Shown here one piece after another: positions 10,757 through 20,028 of a stretch of 64,000 nucleotides of DNA (position 1 is its first letter; each line of letters opens with the position of its first letter). The notes under the pieces are model-generated. The model saw only the letters and a list, made by a program, of their open reading frames with translations. It searched no databases and was not told the origin of the DNA. A program made the translations under genes and the position numbers. This DNA is from Lepidostoma basale (lineage: Eukaryota; Arthropoda; Insecta; Trichoptera; Lepidostomatidae): positions 1,240,001 to 1,304,000 of the forward strand of contig JAHDVF020001350.1 of assembly GCA_022606425.2 (NCBI GenBank). Direction: 5' to 3'.

Positions 10757-10993
10757 ATTTTTACTTATACAACAGGTCGTTTGAACCCAATTACTGTATA
10801 CAATGTGTTTTTTTAAGCTGATATATTGATTCTCGTGACATGTGATAGGTAGCTAATCTATCGCCATTTTATTGTCACGAGAATTCTACACCAGACCAAA
10901 GACAGTGTGACAATCACACTGCCATCGCCGGGAATCGAACCCGGAACCTTCGGTATGGAAATCAGAGCTCTTACCACTCTGCCACGAAGGTCG
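10711..10993 (-). mobile_element. SINE-T, tRNA-headed SINE, near full length
   Basis: On the minus strand the element starts with CGACCTTCGTGGCAGAGTGG, which holds an A-box-like TGGCAGAGTGGTAAGAGC, followed by the B box GGTTCGATTCC about 35 bases later. The body contains ATGGCAGTGTGATTGTCACA and TAGATTAGCTACCTATCAC. It ends near 10764 in TGGGTTCAAACGACCTGTTG and an A-rich tail to 10711. Other copies: 41.9, 51.4 and 52.2 kb. RNA polymerase III transcription is expected from the boxes; it is not a functional tRNA. Confidence 0.85.
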
Positions 10994-11093
10994 TCTGTTG
11001 TCAAGCCGTCCGAACGTAATACCTAAAAGGACTAAACATGTCATCCCTTCTATAATAATAAAACTCCTTGAAGACAGACGTTTTCATTCATAT

Positions 11094-11150
11094 TAACTAA
11101 CTAACCATTTTTTCCCCGGCGAGGTAGGCAGAAAGGACGGATCGTTACTT
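11094..11150 (-). mobile_element. LINE-A tail fragment
   Basis: TTAACTAACTAACCATTTTT and GAGGTAGGCAGAAAGGACGG are the complement of the LINE-A protein end and (GTTA)n tail. Only about 55 bp remain. Confidence 0.6.
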
Positions 11151-11420
11151 TGTTATATTTTTTTACCGAGCTTTCTCTTTTTCGTTGAATTTTCCTACTT
11201 CTAACAAACCCGTATTATATGTGTCTTTGTCCTACATGCCAAAAACTGTACTCTACGTTATTATTATTATTTTTTTTCCCCATCCCGCATTTGTCTCTTC
11301 GGCCTCTCCTGTTCTTCCCGCTGTATATTCCTGCGGTGTATATTTTATCTTTTATATAATGTTCCTGAAATGTTCATGTATTATATATTATGCTTATTTA
11401 TTTATTCAATAAAGTACAGC
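11151..11420 (+). other. 3'-UTR-like sequence with AATAAA
   Basis: AT-rich, ends in TTATTCAATAAAGTACAGC. It may be a 3' untranslated region of a retroelement; no coding part was identified. Confidence 0.3.
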
Positions 11421-11487
11421 GGAGCATAGAAGTGAAATTGAGTAGATTAAATGTGGTCTGGCACCCCCTTGTTGTTGCCGTATTTAA

Positions 11488-11625
11488 ATGTAAGTCGCGG
11501 ATGGACCGGGGACAGGCCCAGGGAGTGTACGAGCGAGGCTGATAAAAGGGCGCCGCTACGCCCTATAACAGCCTCGGGTATGTGGCGGGAACTTCTATGT
11601 TCCTTTAAAAAAAAAAAAACGTATT
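11488..11625 (+). mobile_element. SINE-G, GC-rich short repeat with poly-A
   Basis: GTAAGTCGCGGATGGACCGG, a GAGTGTACGAGCGAGGCTGA block, GGCGCCGCTACGCCCTATAA and a 13-base A run at about 11606-11618. A second copy is at 37.9 kb. The GC content contrasts with its surroundings. Its promoter origin is not recognised. Confidence 0.65.
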
Positions 11626-11830
11626 ATATTAATATAACACAAATTATCTAATTCTAGTCTGAGCCGTGATATTTAAGAGTAAAATAAATGATATTGCACA
11701 TAAATTATAAAACTGAATTCATTAGGTGTAACTTAAGTGTGGACATCATTCTCTGAGAAAGGGCAATGCCCGACCCTTGTTGGTGCCTATTACAAAATTA
11801 TAATATGTGTACAATAAGTATGGTTTAAGG

Positions 11831-12150
11831 CAGTGATTCCCAAAGTGGTCTTTATAGACCCCCAGGGGTCCAAGACAACTTGCAGGGGGTCTACCGCAGT
11901 TGCAAAAAAATTGGGGCCACGACAAGATGGTTCAAGTAAATTGAAGCCGAATATTAATACGCAAAACGAATATCGAAATCGTTGGCGACCTTTTTTTAAG
12001 GTTGACGGCGACTTTCGTCCAGTAGAATTCAGTAGCGGCTAATTTTTTTTTGTAATCAATTCTAAAAATCAATTGGGAAAGCAGGGAGTCTACACGAATT
12101 AGAAAAAATCGGCATGGGGTCTACGGGACAAAAAACTTTGGGAACCTCTG
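11831..12150. mobile_element. hAT-type MITE, 320 bp
   Basis: The ends CAGTGATTCCCAAAGTGG and CTTTGGGAACCTCTG are inverted repeats of the hAT kind. Flanking 8-mers GTTTAAGG and ATTTAAGA match at six of eight positions, fitting an old hAT target duplication. A related copy with perfect duplication is at 52.87 kb. No transposase. Confidence 0.8.
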
Positions 12151-12270
12151 ATTTAAGATAACGCTATGGGACTTACAATAGTAATAATTGTCGATAGAAT
12201 GGTACCAACCAACTTTCTGAGAATTTTCTGGAATAATGCTGAACCAATTTTTAAAAATTTGAAAAAAAAA

Positions 12271-12535
12271 ACATTAACTAATAGATGACGCTAGTGTAGA
12301 GTGAACTTAAAAATGTATAGATAGGCGTGGAAATCAACCATATATACAAGTTCCGAAAATTTGTCAGACGTGGTGGTCATAAGGCGTAATGGGGAATGTT
12401 GTTAAACATAAAGCGATCGCTCAACCCAACCAATGACAGGTCATAAGTCCTGTAAGCGCCTCGACCACCACCTTTTGTTCCCAGAAAACAATTTACATCT
12501 TCGTCTCTATTGAGATACAATTAATCCTTATAAAA
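12271..12535 (-). repeat. R400 repeat
   Basis: The complement carries the R400 landmarks in order: TTAATTGTATCTCAATAGAG, GACTTATGACCTGTCATTGG, GCGATCGCTTTATG, ACGTCTGACAAATTTTCGG and CTACACTAGCGTCATCTATT. The last ~70 bp of the family consensus are missing. No open frame or terminal repeats. Confidence 0.75.
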
Positions 12536-12540
12536 TTGAC

Positions 12541-12638
12541 TAACAGATTAACTAACTATCATGCCCGATGGGTTAGGCTGCAAGAATGGATCGCCAGACT
12601 GCTATTTCCTGGCAATCTTCTCTCGACTCCTCAACACA
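12541..12638 (-). mobile_element. LINE-A1 3' end, left part of a copy split by CR1-1
   Basis: A decayed (GTTA)n tail and the complement of the LINE-A protein end. The copy resumes at 16461 after CR1-1. AACACA at 12633-12638 is repeated at 16461-16466. Confidence 0.75.
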
Positions 12639-12838
12639 GTGACGTCGCTGGTACCGCGGCCGCACTACACGACAGAGCCGGAGCGGCGAGTGCAAGTGCA
12701 CCGAGCGTTGCTCGAGCCGCGCGTCGTAATACACGCGCTGCCGCTCGGGCAGCTGTGCCACCTGAAAAGGCGGAAGGAGTTTCTGCGGCGAGGGCTGCAC
12801 AAACAAAAGCATCGTCATCATCTGCCTGTCCTGAGGTG

Positions 12839-13447
12839 ATGAGTATACCTCCACCGTCCTCATCAACAACTACTACTACTTCTCCCGCCTCGCGTGCAAC
12901 CTACGCGGCCACTATAGCTGGATCCTTGGTGGTGGAGAGGGAGAACGCTGCAAAGGACGCCGCCAAGGGCAAGCGTCCCCCATCTGGTGTCTCGCAGAGG
13001 AAGGGTGTGAGGAAACCTGAGGGAGACCAGTCAGTGACTGCCACGCTGGAGAAGACCTCTGCGCCGTTAGTCGCCAACAGACCGGTGGGGAGTGATGGCG
13101 GCCCGTGGAATGTGGTGTCCAGGAGGCGACCTGCCACCGTCCGAGGTACTCGGAGAATGGACAGCCCCTCCCCCACCTCCCCTGTTCTTAAATTTTTCCA
13201 CTTTTTCCCATTCCACCCCGATACCTCGGTCGGTGACATGGCGTCTTACCTTAATGGTTTACGTAAGGCATCATATACGGTGCATAGAATCAAGCCCAAG
13301 GAGGGAAGTTCCTATGTATCGTTCAAGATTGGAATACCGAGTTCGGTTGTCTCGGAGGTCCTGGAGCCTAAACACTGGCCACGCCGTTCTTTCATCAATG
13401 AGTGGCGAGCGGGTGTTGCGGCTCCGCGACTTCCGAGAGCGAGCTGA
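12839..13447 (+). CDS. CR1-1 ORF1 protein, N-terminus uncertain
   Basis: The first in-frame ATG is at 12839, giving 202 residues; the frame is open back to the element edge at 12639, rich in Ala and Arg, so the true start may be upstream or lost. The N-terminal half is low-complexity (SSSTTTTTSP). The C-terminal half has PWNVVSRRR and a conserved KPKEGSSYVSFKIGI then LEPKHWPRRSFINEW segment, as in ORF1 proteins of CR1/Jockey-group LINEs, which bind element RNA. No CCHC zinc knuckle is visible. It ends at TGA 13445-13447, and ORF2 follows in the same frame. Confidence 0.75.
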   Translation: MSIPPPSSSTTTTTSPASRATYAATIAGSLVVERENAAKDAAKGKRPPSGVSQRKGVRKPEGDQSVTATLEKTSAPLVANRPVGSDGGPWNVVSRRRPATVRGTRRMDSPSPTSPVLKFFHFFPFHPDTSVGDMASYLNGLRKASYTVHRIKPKEGSSYVSFKIGIPSSVVSEVLEPKHWPRRSFINEWRAGVAAPRLPRAS

Positions 13448-13465
13448 CTTGGTTCCTCCAATTCT

Positions 13466-16318
13466 TTGTCTTTCCTATATCAGAATGTTCGTGGATTGAG
13501 GACAAAATGCTCGAAATTCTTCTCCAATGTCTCGGTGAGTGACGCTAACATAATCGCTCTCACTGAGACTTGGCTGAATTCGAGCGTCCTCTCCTCTGAG
13601 CTTTTTGATATAGAGAACTTTAATGTGTTTCGCAGAGATCGAGCAGGCGACAGTGGCCACAGTCGCGGTGGCGGCTGCTTGTTGGCGGTCGGGAGGGGGG
13701 ATGCGCTGAGGGCTGAGCGCGTCCCCAATCTTGAATCAGTCAATGAGGATCTCTGGGTAAAACTTATGTATGGGGTAAATCATGTAACATATATATGTGT
13801 TACATATATACCACCGGGGTCTAATTGGGAAATTTATAACCGATTATTTGATGCGATGCATACGAGCTTCAATCTGATCGGAGGTAAAAATGTCATTGTG
13901 ATGGGCGACTTTAACCTGCACTCTGCTCATGGGATCGACAATGTCCAGCGTGACTTGGAGTACCTATGCGCAGTTTTTGGGCTTGCCCAGCACAATGTCG
14001 TTTTGAACTCAGATTCCAGAACCTTGGACTTGATTTTGAGCAACATAAAGTTGCAAGTTTCCAGATCAATGTCCCCATTAGTTTCTGAAGATGATTACCA
14101 TCCCGCGCTAGAATTTGAGTACTCTGGTAAAGATAATCCTGGTGTTATCAGAGTGCCGCGACATAATACAGAAATCTTCAGAGGATGGAACTTCAGTCAG
14201 GGTGATTTTCTGAAGCTGTACCAGCTGATGACTCAACTTGACTGGAGCGACATGTGTAACTTGACCACCGTAAATGATGCCTTACAGTATTTTTACAGTG
14301 AAATTTATAAATTGTTTGATTTGTGCTTTCCCAGAAAACGCATAAGCAATGGTGGACGGAGATATCCGAGGTGGTTTTCCAGGGAAATCATCGCGGACAT
14401 TAAGACCAAACATGCCCATCATGTGAGGTGGAAGGCTACTGGTTGTCGGAGTGAGTACGAACTTTTCAGTCTGTACCGCTCGGTGGTGAGACGCAATGTT
14501 CGATCAGCCTTTCGAACATATGTGGGCACCATTGAGGGCAATCTTATGGATGACCCTGGATCCTTCTGGAACTACGTAAAAAGTCTACGAAAGGATGGGG
14601 GCATCCTAAACACTATGATGCATGGGGATAGGGAGGTTGAGGGTGTAGATATAGTGAATGCATTCGCTAAACACTTTCAATCTGTCTATAGCAATGTTCC
14701 CCCGCGGCTTAATTTCAATTCAGCGACTGAGTTAAGTGCCAATTGTTGTGGTCATGGCTTTGTCATATCGCAGATAGAAGCGAATGATATTATATCCTCC
14801 ATTAAAGCTATGAAGAATTCGCACTCGGTTGGTCCTGATTTTCTTCCCATTTACTTCTTAAAAGGCTGCTCTGAGCTCCTAATATCTCCGCTGTATTTTT
14901 TATTTAACCTATCGTTAAGTACAAATACTTTTCCTGATCTCTGGAAACTTTCCAGAATCAGTCCTATTTTCAAGAGCGGCGCAAAAGAGTCGGTCGAAAA
15001 CTACAGACCTGTAGCGATACTGTCGGCTCCAGCCAAACTATTTGAATCAATTTTACACAAATTGATATTTCCCAAAGTCGACCCCTATATTATAACAGAA
15101 CAACATGGATTCAGGAAGGGGCGCTCGACTGAAACTAATCTCATGGTATTCACAGATTACATTGCAAGGGCCTTGGATGATGGTCACCAAGTTGACTGTT
15201 CATATAATGATTTCTCAAAGGCCTTTGACACTGTGAACCACGACATTCTGATAGCAAAGCTATCTCAAATTGGATTCTCTTCTCAGTTGATTATGTTTTT
15301 CATTAGTTACCTCGAGGGGAGAAAACAATACGTCTCATACGGAATTTTTCAATCGGAACCTTTTCTTGTAAATTCAGGGGTGCCACAAGGTTCAAACTTA
15401 GGGCCACTCCTCTTCACCATCTTCATAAATGATATTGCGAAGGTGATAAACTTCTCGCGATTTCTTTTATTTGCCGATGATCTGAAATTATTCCTGGAAA
15501 TTAAAAATCCTGGAGACTGTCTTCGCCTCCAGTCGGACATCAATAATATTGTCAACTGGAGTCACAGTAATCAAATGCAATTCAATGTCTCTAAATGCGT
15601 TATGCTATCTTTTACTAGAGCATTGAGAACTGTGTATTATAGATACACAATGAACAATCAGCAACTAGCACATGTATCTACGATGAGAGATCTCGGGATC
15701 ATCTATGAGAGTAGGCTGACTTTTCGTGCACATGTTGAGAGGATTAGTAGCACTGCACTGAAGATGTTGGGCTTCATCGTCCGGACCGGCAGAGTTTTCA
15801 GGGATCCCAATGTGCTCAGAGTCCTATACAACGCATTGGTTCGGAGCAGACTAGAAAGTGGTTCTGTGATATGGAGTCCTCACGAGGCGAGATATTCCAT
15901 TATGCTGGAGAGGGTTCAGAAAAAATTTCTGAGGTATCTCTACATGAGGGAGTATGGTAGCTATCCTTGGCTCTATCCCACGGCATTTCTTTTGGGAATG
16001 CTCGGAACCAATTCTCTACAGCTTCGAAGAGATGGACATCTAATTACCCATTTCTTTAGATTAATTAGGGGATACTTCGAGAACTCGGCCGTACTGGAGG
16101 GTGTTCGGCTTTTTGTCCCCGATAGATATCTCCGACAGCGACAGCACAGATTGTTTTACCTACCGGCTGCCAGAACCAATCTGCCTCTGGTGACACCGGT
16201 GGGAAGAGCAATTAGTCTGCTGAACGCGGTCTCCTCGGAGATCGACGTCTTTCATGTTAGTGAAAGTACGTTCAGAAGGCAAATACTCTTAATTCTGGAG
16301 AGTATCCTGTCTTCCTAA
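13466..16318 (+). CDS. CR1-1 ORF2: AP endonuclease and reverse transcriptase
   Basis: 950 residues open from TTG 13466, with no stop. The endonuclease occupies about residues 1-220: NVRGLRTK (7-14), TETW with the catalytic Glu at 34, MGDFN (146-150), and the SEDDYHPAL motif near 208-215 with His 212. The enzyme nicks target DNA. The reverse transcriptase covers about 440-700: ENYRPVAIL (511-519), QHGFRKGRSTETN (546-558), NDFSKAFDTVNH with Asp 582, SGVPQGSNLGPLLF (637-650) and FADD (669-672). A C-terminal domain follows, ending RQILLILESILSS. All key residues are present. There is no ATG near the start: the frame is continuous with ORF1 apart from one UGA, so it may be made by readthrough, reinitiation or a non-AUG start. 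Frame alone cannot settle which. Confidence 0.92.
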   Translation: MSFLYQNVRGLRTKCSKFFSNVSVSDANIIALTETWLNSSVLSSELFDIENFNVFRRDRAGDSGHSRGGGCLLAVGRGDALRAERVPNLESVNEDLWVKLMYGVNHVTYICVTYIPPGSNWEIYNRLFDAMHTSFNLIGGKNVIVMGDFNLHSAHGIDNVQRDLEYLCAVFGLAQHNVVLNSDSRTLDLILSNIKLQVSRSMSPLVSEDDYHPALEFEYSGKDNPGVIRVPRHNTEIFRGWNFSQGDFLKLYQLMTQLDWSDMCNLTTVNDALQYFYSEIYKLFDLCFPRKRISNGGRRYPRWFSREIIADIKTKHAHHVRWKATGCRSEYELFSLYRSVVRRNVRSAFRTYVGTIEGNLMDDPGSFWNYVKSLRKDGGILNTMMHGDREVEGVDIVNAFAKHFQSVYSNVPPRLNFNSATELSANCCGHGFVISQIEANDIISSIKAMKNSHSVGPDFLPIYFLKGCSELLISPLYFLFNLSLSTNTFPDLWKLSRISPIFKSGAKESVENYRPVAILSAPAKLFESILHKLIFPKVDPYIITEQHGFRKGRSTETNLMVFTDYIARALDDGHQVDCSYNDFSKAFDTVNHDILIAKLSQIGFSSQLIMFFISYLEGRKQYVSYGIFQSEPFLVNSGVPQGSNLGPLLFTIFINDIAKVINFSRFLLFADDLKLFLEIKNPGDCLRLQSDINNIVNWSHSNQMQFNVSKCVMLSFTRALRTVYYRYTMNNQQLAHVSTMRDLGIIYESRLTFRAHVERISSTALKMLGFIVRTGRVFRDPNVLRVLYNALVRSRLESGSVIWSPHEARYSIMLERVQKKFLRYLYMREYGSYPWLYPTAFLLGMLGTNSLQLRRDGHLITHFFRLIRGYFENSAVLEGVRLFVPDRYLRQRQHRLFYLPAARTNLPLVTPVGRAISLLNAVSSEIDVFHVSESTFRRQILLILESILSS

Positions 16319-16460
16319 TGTTGAACCATCTCTTATGCGTTTCTGGTAGTATACTATATATAATATATTATTTTACCTGTTCTCAATAGATGCCTTAAAA
16401 ATAAATTTTGTAATGTCTGTTGATGAAATAAACTGATTTGATTTGATTTGATTTGATTTG

Positions 16461-16535
16461 AACACACATACATCATGTCATGCCTATAATAGATTTCTCC
16501 TACTCTTCACGTGGCCGACATTTAATACCGAATTT
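16461..16535 (-). mobile_element. LINE-A1, right part of the copy split by CR1-1
   Basis: Complement of the LINE-A segment upstream of the protein end (CATACATCATGTCATGCC onward, then CACGTGGCCGACATTTAAT). It aligns directly behind the 12541-12638 piece once CR1-1 and one AACACA are removed. Confidence 0.7.
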
Positions 16536-16549
16536 GTTTTTACACCACT

Positions 16550-16640
16550 GAGTGTTTGTTTGTAACTCTGACGAAGCTATGGGAGGAGCGAAATCGGTTG
16601 GTTGTACCAGAATATAGTAGTGTTAAAACAAATTAAAAAT
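16550..16640 (+). repeat. P8 repeat with hammerhead-like motif
   Basis: From 16568: CTGACGA (the N7 position is C), one A, a GCT/AGC stem with a long loop, GAAA at 16590-16593, then TCGGTTG. The palindrome is damaged compared with other P families. Single copy here. Confidence 0.4.
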
Positions 16641-16661
16641 ATATTTACAGTTATAATTTGG

Positions 16662-17610
16662 GAATAGACATAATATGACACGTGCGAAGACGGTGCGGTA
16701 CTAATAGCAAACTCCGAAGATGATCTACAAAGGCTACTGTAGATATTCCACATATCATCTCAAAGATTCAAACATGAGAATCTCCATAGGCAAGACAAAG
16801 AGCATGGTTACATCAAGGCAACCAGTTGCATGCAAACTTGCATTAGATAATAAAATAATAGAACAAGTGATGCATTTCAAGTACTTAGGTGTTGATGTAT
16901 CGAGCAGCAGTGACCTCTACGGAGAAGTAAGTGAACTAAAACAGAGTCGCCGTTGTGGCTGGCTGCTTGAAAAATGCTGTTCGGAAAAGCAAAAATATGC
17001 TAAAGGAGAGCAAAATACGAATCTACAAGACATACGTACGTCCTATGTATAATGACTTTCAGACCTGGCTAATAATCGTGCGGGCCCGTCAAATAACAAA
17101 AATCTCGTAAACGCTTTTAAATTTTCGCGGTATGCCGGCCCACATTGACTGTGCGGGTCCATTGGAATACGATATTGACAGTAGGAAAAACATTATCAAC
17201 TATCAAAAAGCGTTTACGAGATTTTTGTTATTTGACGGACCCGCACGATCGTATAAGCCAGGTCTGAAAGGGATGGAATAGAAACGAGAGCTGACACCAT
17301 CGGAACAAAAAGTCTCCTAAGAACCACAGAAATGAAGACTCTCCGATCTGTTGTGAGAACGACACTCCGAGACAGAGTAAGAAATTCTAAAATAATGTGG
17401 AAGATGTCGTGCGATGGGGAAGACTGAGAAGACGCTACTAGAGAGATTATGCGGAGAGAGCATGTTCTAAAAGAGTGATAAATATAGCCGCAAATAAAGT
17501 ACCAACAGGAAATCGAAGACCACCCAAAAGATGGCGAGATAGTTGGACATCTACATCCCAGGAACTGGCTCCGAGAAATTACAGGACACAGTCTCAAATA
17601 AAGCAGAAGA
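16662..17610 (+). mobile_element. RTE-B LINE fragment split by a MITE
   Basis: 16662-17055 encodes a decayed ADDAVLIANSEDDLQRL end of the catalytic core and NMRISIGKTKSMVTSRQPV, then VMHFKYLGVDVSSSSDL. 17271-17610 continues with IETRADTIGTKSLLRTTEMK, TLRDRVRNSKI and a GNRRPPKRWRDSW module, ending in a short AGAAGAAGA tail. The order is that of the widespread arthropod RTE lineage. Several stops. Confidence 0.8.
17056..17270. mobile_element. MITE with ~60-bp terminal inverted repeats
   Basis: Ends CTTTCAGACCTGGCT and AGCCAGGTCTGAAAG; the inverted similarity extends through CGTGCGGG and the block AACAAAAATCTCGTAAACGC. The 215-bp element interrupts RTE-B exactly where its RPIMTYGIET segment should be. 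Superfamily is unresolved; the target duplication is not obvious. Confidence 0.75.
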
Positions 17611-17804
17611 AGACGAGGAATTCAGGAATATTTATAATCCAGGAATTCTGAGATAACTAAATCTATACGTCCCCTACACCTATCGTAACACAAGTGAGCA
17701 TATACAATATAATATTATTTTATGCCACAAATTGCAGTACTGAAGTTTTTAAAAACTGTTTTTGTCAAAGTGGATTTATTATAGATGTGATATAACACGA
17801 TGAT

Positions 17805-18165
17805 TACGATGACGGTGAAGGCTGGAGAATGGGGCATAATGACGAGCTGTACAATATTTACAAAGCTCCCAGTCTCTCCACACAGGTCAGACTGAATAGA
17901 CTGAGATGGGCCGGTCACGTGCAGAGGATGCCGTCATCGCGAACCCCAAAAAGATTGCTGGAGTGGCACCCAGGTGGTAGAAGACCAATTGGACGACCAA
18001 GGCTGCGATGGGAGGATGAAGTTGGGAGAGATGGAACAAGATTGTTAAGAGGGTCAGATTGGAGGGTCGAAGCGGAGGACAGGAGGAGTTGGAGGCGAAG
18101 AATACTGGAGGCTAAGGCTCGATATGGGCTGTAGGGCCATCGAAGAAGAAGAAGAAGAAGTGATA
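17805..18165 (+). mobile_element. RTE-F LINE 3' end
   Basis: Encodes NDELYNIYKAPSLSTQVRLN, RLRWAGHVQRMPSSRTPKRL, WHPGGRRPIGRPRLRWEDEV and a final DRRSWRRRILEAKARYGL before a TAG and a (GAA)n tail at 18140-18161. The 101-residue frame 17829-18134 is open, but it is only the C-terminal module. A near-identical copy is at 63.4 kb. Confidence 0.85.
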
Positions 18166-18589
18166 TAACACATTTTTCAATACTACAATACATTTGTTTG
18201 CATTCAAAAAATTATATACATACTCGAATTTCAAAAATATTTCATTGAATATTCTTATTTTGTATTATTTATCGATTTCGTATTCCCTGTAATAGTGAAA
18301 AGATTTATTCCACTTAATAATAATAATAATAATATCAATGACTGAGCATATGTAATACATGAACTAAGAACGATAAAGTACAGCTTAAAATAGTTATAAG
18401 TTTAAGAGGTCATAAGTAAATTCATAACCTCGGACATCTTAAAAGCATTTAAAATAAGTTTCTAAATTCGCAGACTCCTTGGTTCAATTAAAGAGGATTT
18501 TTTATGTTATTTTCTGTTGCGTCATGTAAAAGTTTTATAGAAGTATGCATTTTGTAGAAGTTTTATTTTATTTGATGAGTTTGAATGAT

Positions 18590-19470
18590 AAGATGAGTGA
18601 TCTGTCTGTAAATTGTCTACTTTACGCGGACGATGCCGTTCTCGTTGCGGATAGTGCGGACGAATTACATCGGTGTCGAGAATGTACGAGGTATGCAAGT
18701 CAAATGATTTAATGACGAATGTCGGAAAGTCAAAGGTGATGGTTTTCGAAAGGGAAGAGCAAATGACAGTTTGTAATATAAGTGTGAATAAAGAGAACTT
18801 GGAACAGGTGAGGGAATTTGTGTATTTAGGTAGCATGTTCACAGCAGATGGACGAACGGACAGTGACGTCGAAAGAAGGGTTGGTGCGGGTAACAAAGTG
18901 AATGGAGCTTTAAAAATAGTGATTGGAACCAAGAATTTATCAATGAAAGCGAAAACGGCCGTTCACAATGGAGTTCTAGTCCCAACCCTAATGTATGGAA
19001 GCGAAGCATGGAACTGGCAGAAGAAGGATGAAAGTAGAATAAATGCTGTAGAGATGAGGTCCCTAAGACGTATGTGTGGTAAACGATATACGACAGAATC
19101 TCAAATGCTGATATAAGAAAGGAGTGTAGAGCGGAAGAAGGTATTATGAACAAAATTATGAAAGGATCGCTGCGTTGGTTCGGACATATGGAACGCATGG
19201 ATGGAGAAAGAATGGTTAAGAAAGTATACGTTAATGATGTAAATGGGATACAAAGTCGAGGCAGACCGAGGAAAACATGGCATGACCAAATTAATCAAAT
19301 GTTAAAGGTTGGTCATGTTAGAAGTCGGAGGAATCGACGTGCGTGTATGACTCGTTGTATGAATGTGGAGGAATCTAGAGAGGTTTGCCAGGATAGAGTA
19401 GTGTGGCGGTCCATTCTCTCTGCCTACCCCTGCGGGAAAACGGCGTGATGGTTTGTTTGTTTGTTTTTTT
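18590..19470 (+). mobile_element. LINE-A2 3' fragment, ~880 bp, with TTTG tail
   Basis: It begins just inside the reverse transcriptase core (NCLLYADDAVLVADSADEL) and runs through SKVMVFEREEQMTVCNIS, FVYLGSMFTADGRTDSD, MYGSEAWNWQKKDESRIN, IMNKIMKGSLRWFGHMERMD and GRPRKTWHDQINQMLK to SAYPCGKTA and TGA at 19446-19448. A frameshift near 18680 and another near 19080 break the frame. The tail is (TTTG)n. Confidence 0.88.
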
Positions 19471-19483
19471 TATTTTATTTTAT

Positions 19484-19560
19484 GGAAGTCACATGTTTCG
19501 CTTTGTTAAGGCATTATCAATTTATAATACGAGTATCAAACATGTTTATTTAGATAATCA
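19484..19560 (-). repeat. P5 repeat fragment with hammerhead-like motif
   Basis: The minus strand reads TTGATAA, T, stem GCCTT/AAAGC, GAAA, CATG, then TG. One stem pair is mismatched compared with the 25.6-kb copy. Confidence 0.5.
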
Positions 19561-19639
19561 ATTGTTTTGGTAGAAACACTATGATTTTTTAAATTCAAAC
19601 CACTGTTATTACGTATCCTCTACAACCAACTAGACGTCG

Positions 19640-19785
19640 TCAAACTATACAACCAAAACCCTTCGTCGTATCACGACTAGATTACTGCAATGGAGTCTAC
19701 GCCAACATCTCCAAACAGCACACTAATAAACTCCAGTCTGCATTCAACTTAACCACAAGACTGATAAGAGGTGTGCCGAAAAGCC
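19640..19785 (+). mobile_element. CR1/L2-type LINE fragment
   Basis: One frame encodes TTRLDYCNGVYANISKQHTN then KLQSAFNLTTRLIRGVPKS. The RLDYCN…KLQ…N…R…G block is the conserved segment downstream of the catalytic core of CR1/L2 LINEs. Nothing else of the element remains. Confidence 0.6.
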
Positions 19786-19847
19786 AAAAAAAAAAGTATA
19801 AACTATTGATGGTTGAGTTTATTAGTTTTGTAAAACTCCATTATTAA

Positions 19848-19951
19848 TTTATAATCGTAAACACGATTGTTTAGAGGTTTTACTTAGATTTAATTTATAT
19901 AAATTAAATCCAAGTAAAACCACTAAACAATTGTGTTTACTATTATAAATT
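19848..19951. repeat. fold-back repeat, ~50-bp arms
   Basis: TTATAATCGTAAACACGATT and AATTGTGTTTACTATTATAA are the outer ends of an inverted repeat meeting at a TTTATATAAA centre near 19900. No motif of the P families is present. Confidence 0.7.
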
Positions 19952-20028
19952 TTAAGGAAACTAGAGTGTGGCAGTCCATTCGTGACGGTTAGTTAGTGTT
20001 TTTATTATTTTTATTTCATTAATTAGGG

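Larger units (their letters stand above)
12639..16460 (+). mobile_element. CR1/Kiri-like LINE CR1-1, long copy with ORF1 and ORF2
   Basis: A 3822-bp non-LTR retrotransposon between a 6-bp duplication (AACACA) inside a minus-strand LINE-A1. It has a GC-rich 5' part, ORF1, an intact ORF2 with endonuclease and reverse transcriptase, a ~120-bp AT-rich 3' untranslated region, and a TTTGA-repeat tail at about 16434-16460. It moves by target-primed reverse transcription. The 5' edge cuts into an open frame, so it may lack a little of its 5' end. Related pieces occur at 5.6, 35.8 and 55.0 kb. The clade call rests on the DFSKAFDTVNH, SGVPQGSNLGP and FADD motifs and the C-terminal RTNLPLVTP block; it could equally be called a Jockey/CR1-group element. 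Confidence 0.9.

Noticed and set aside
10930..10993. A possible tRNA gene
   Set aside because: A- and B-box sequences are present but the tRNA fold is not complete and the same head recurs in a longer repeated body, so it is a SINE.
12536..12638. Extending CR1-1 ORF1 upstream to 12536
   Set aside because: This stretch is flanking LINE-A1 sequence; the frame is open there by chance and starts with TTG.
12678..13239. Antisense and alternate-frame open frames across CR1-1 ORF1
   Set aside because: High GC gives long shadow frames; only the ORF1 frame shows the conserved C-terminal block.
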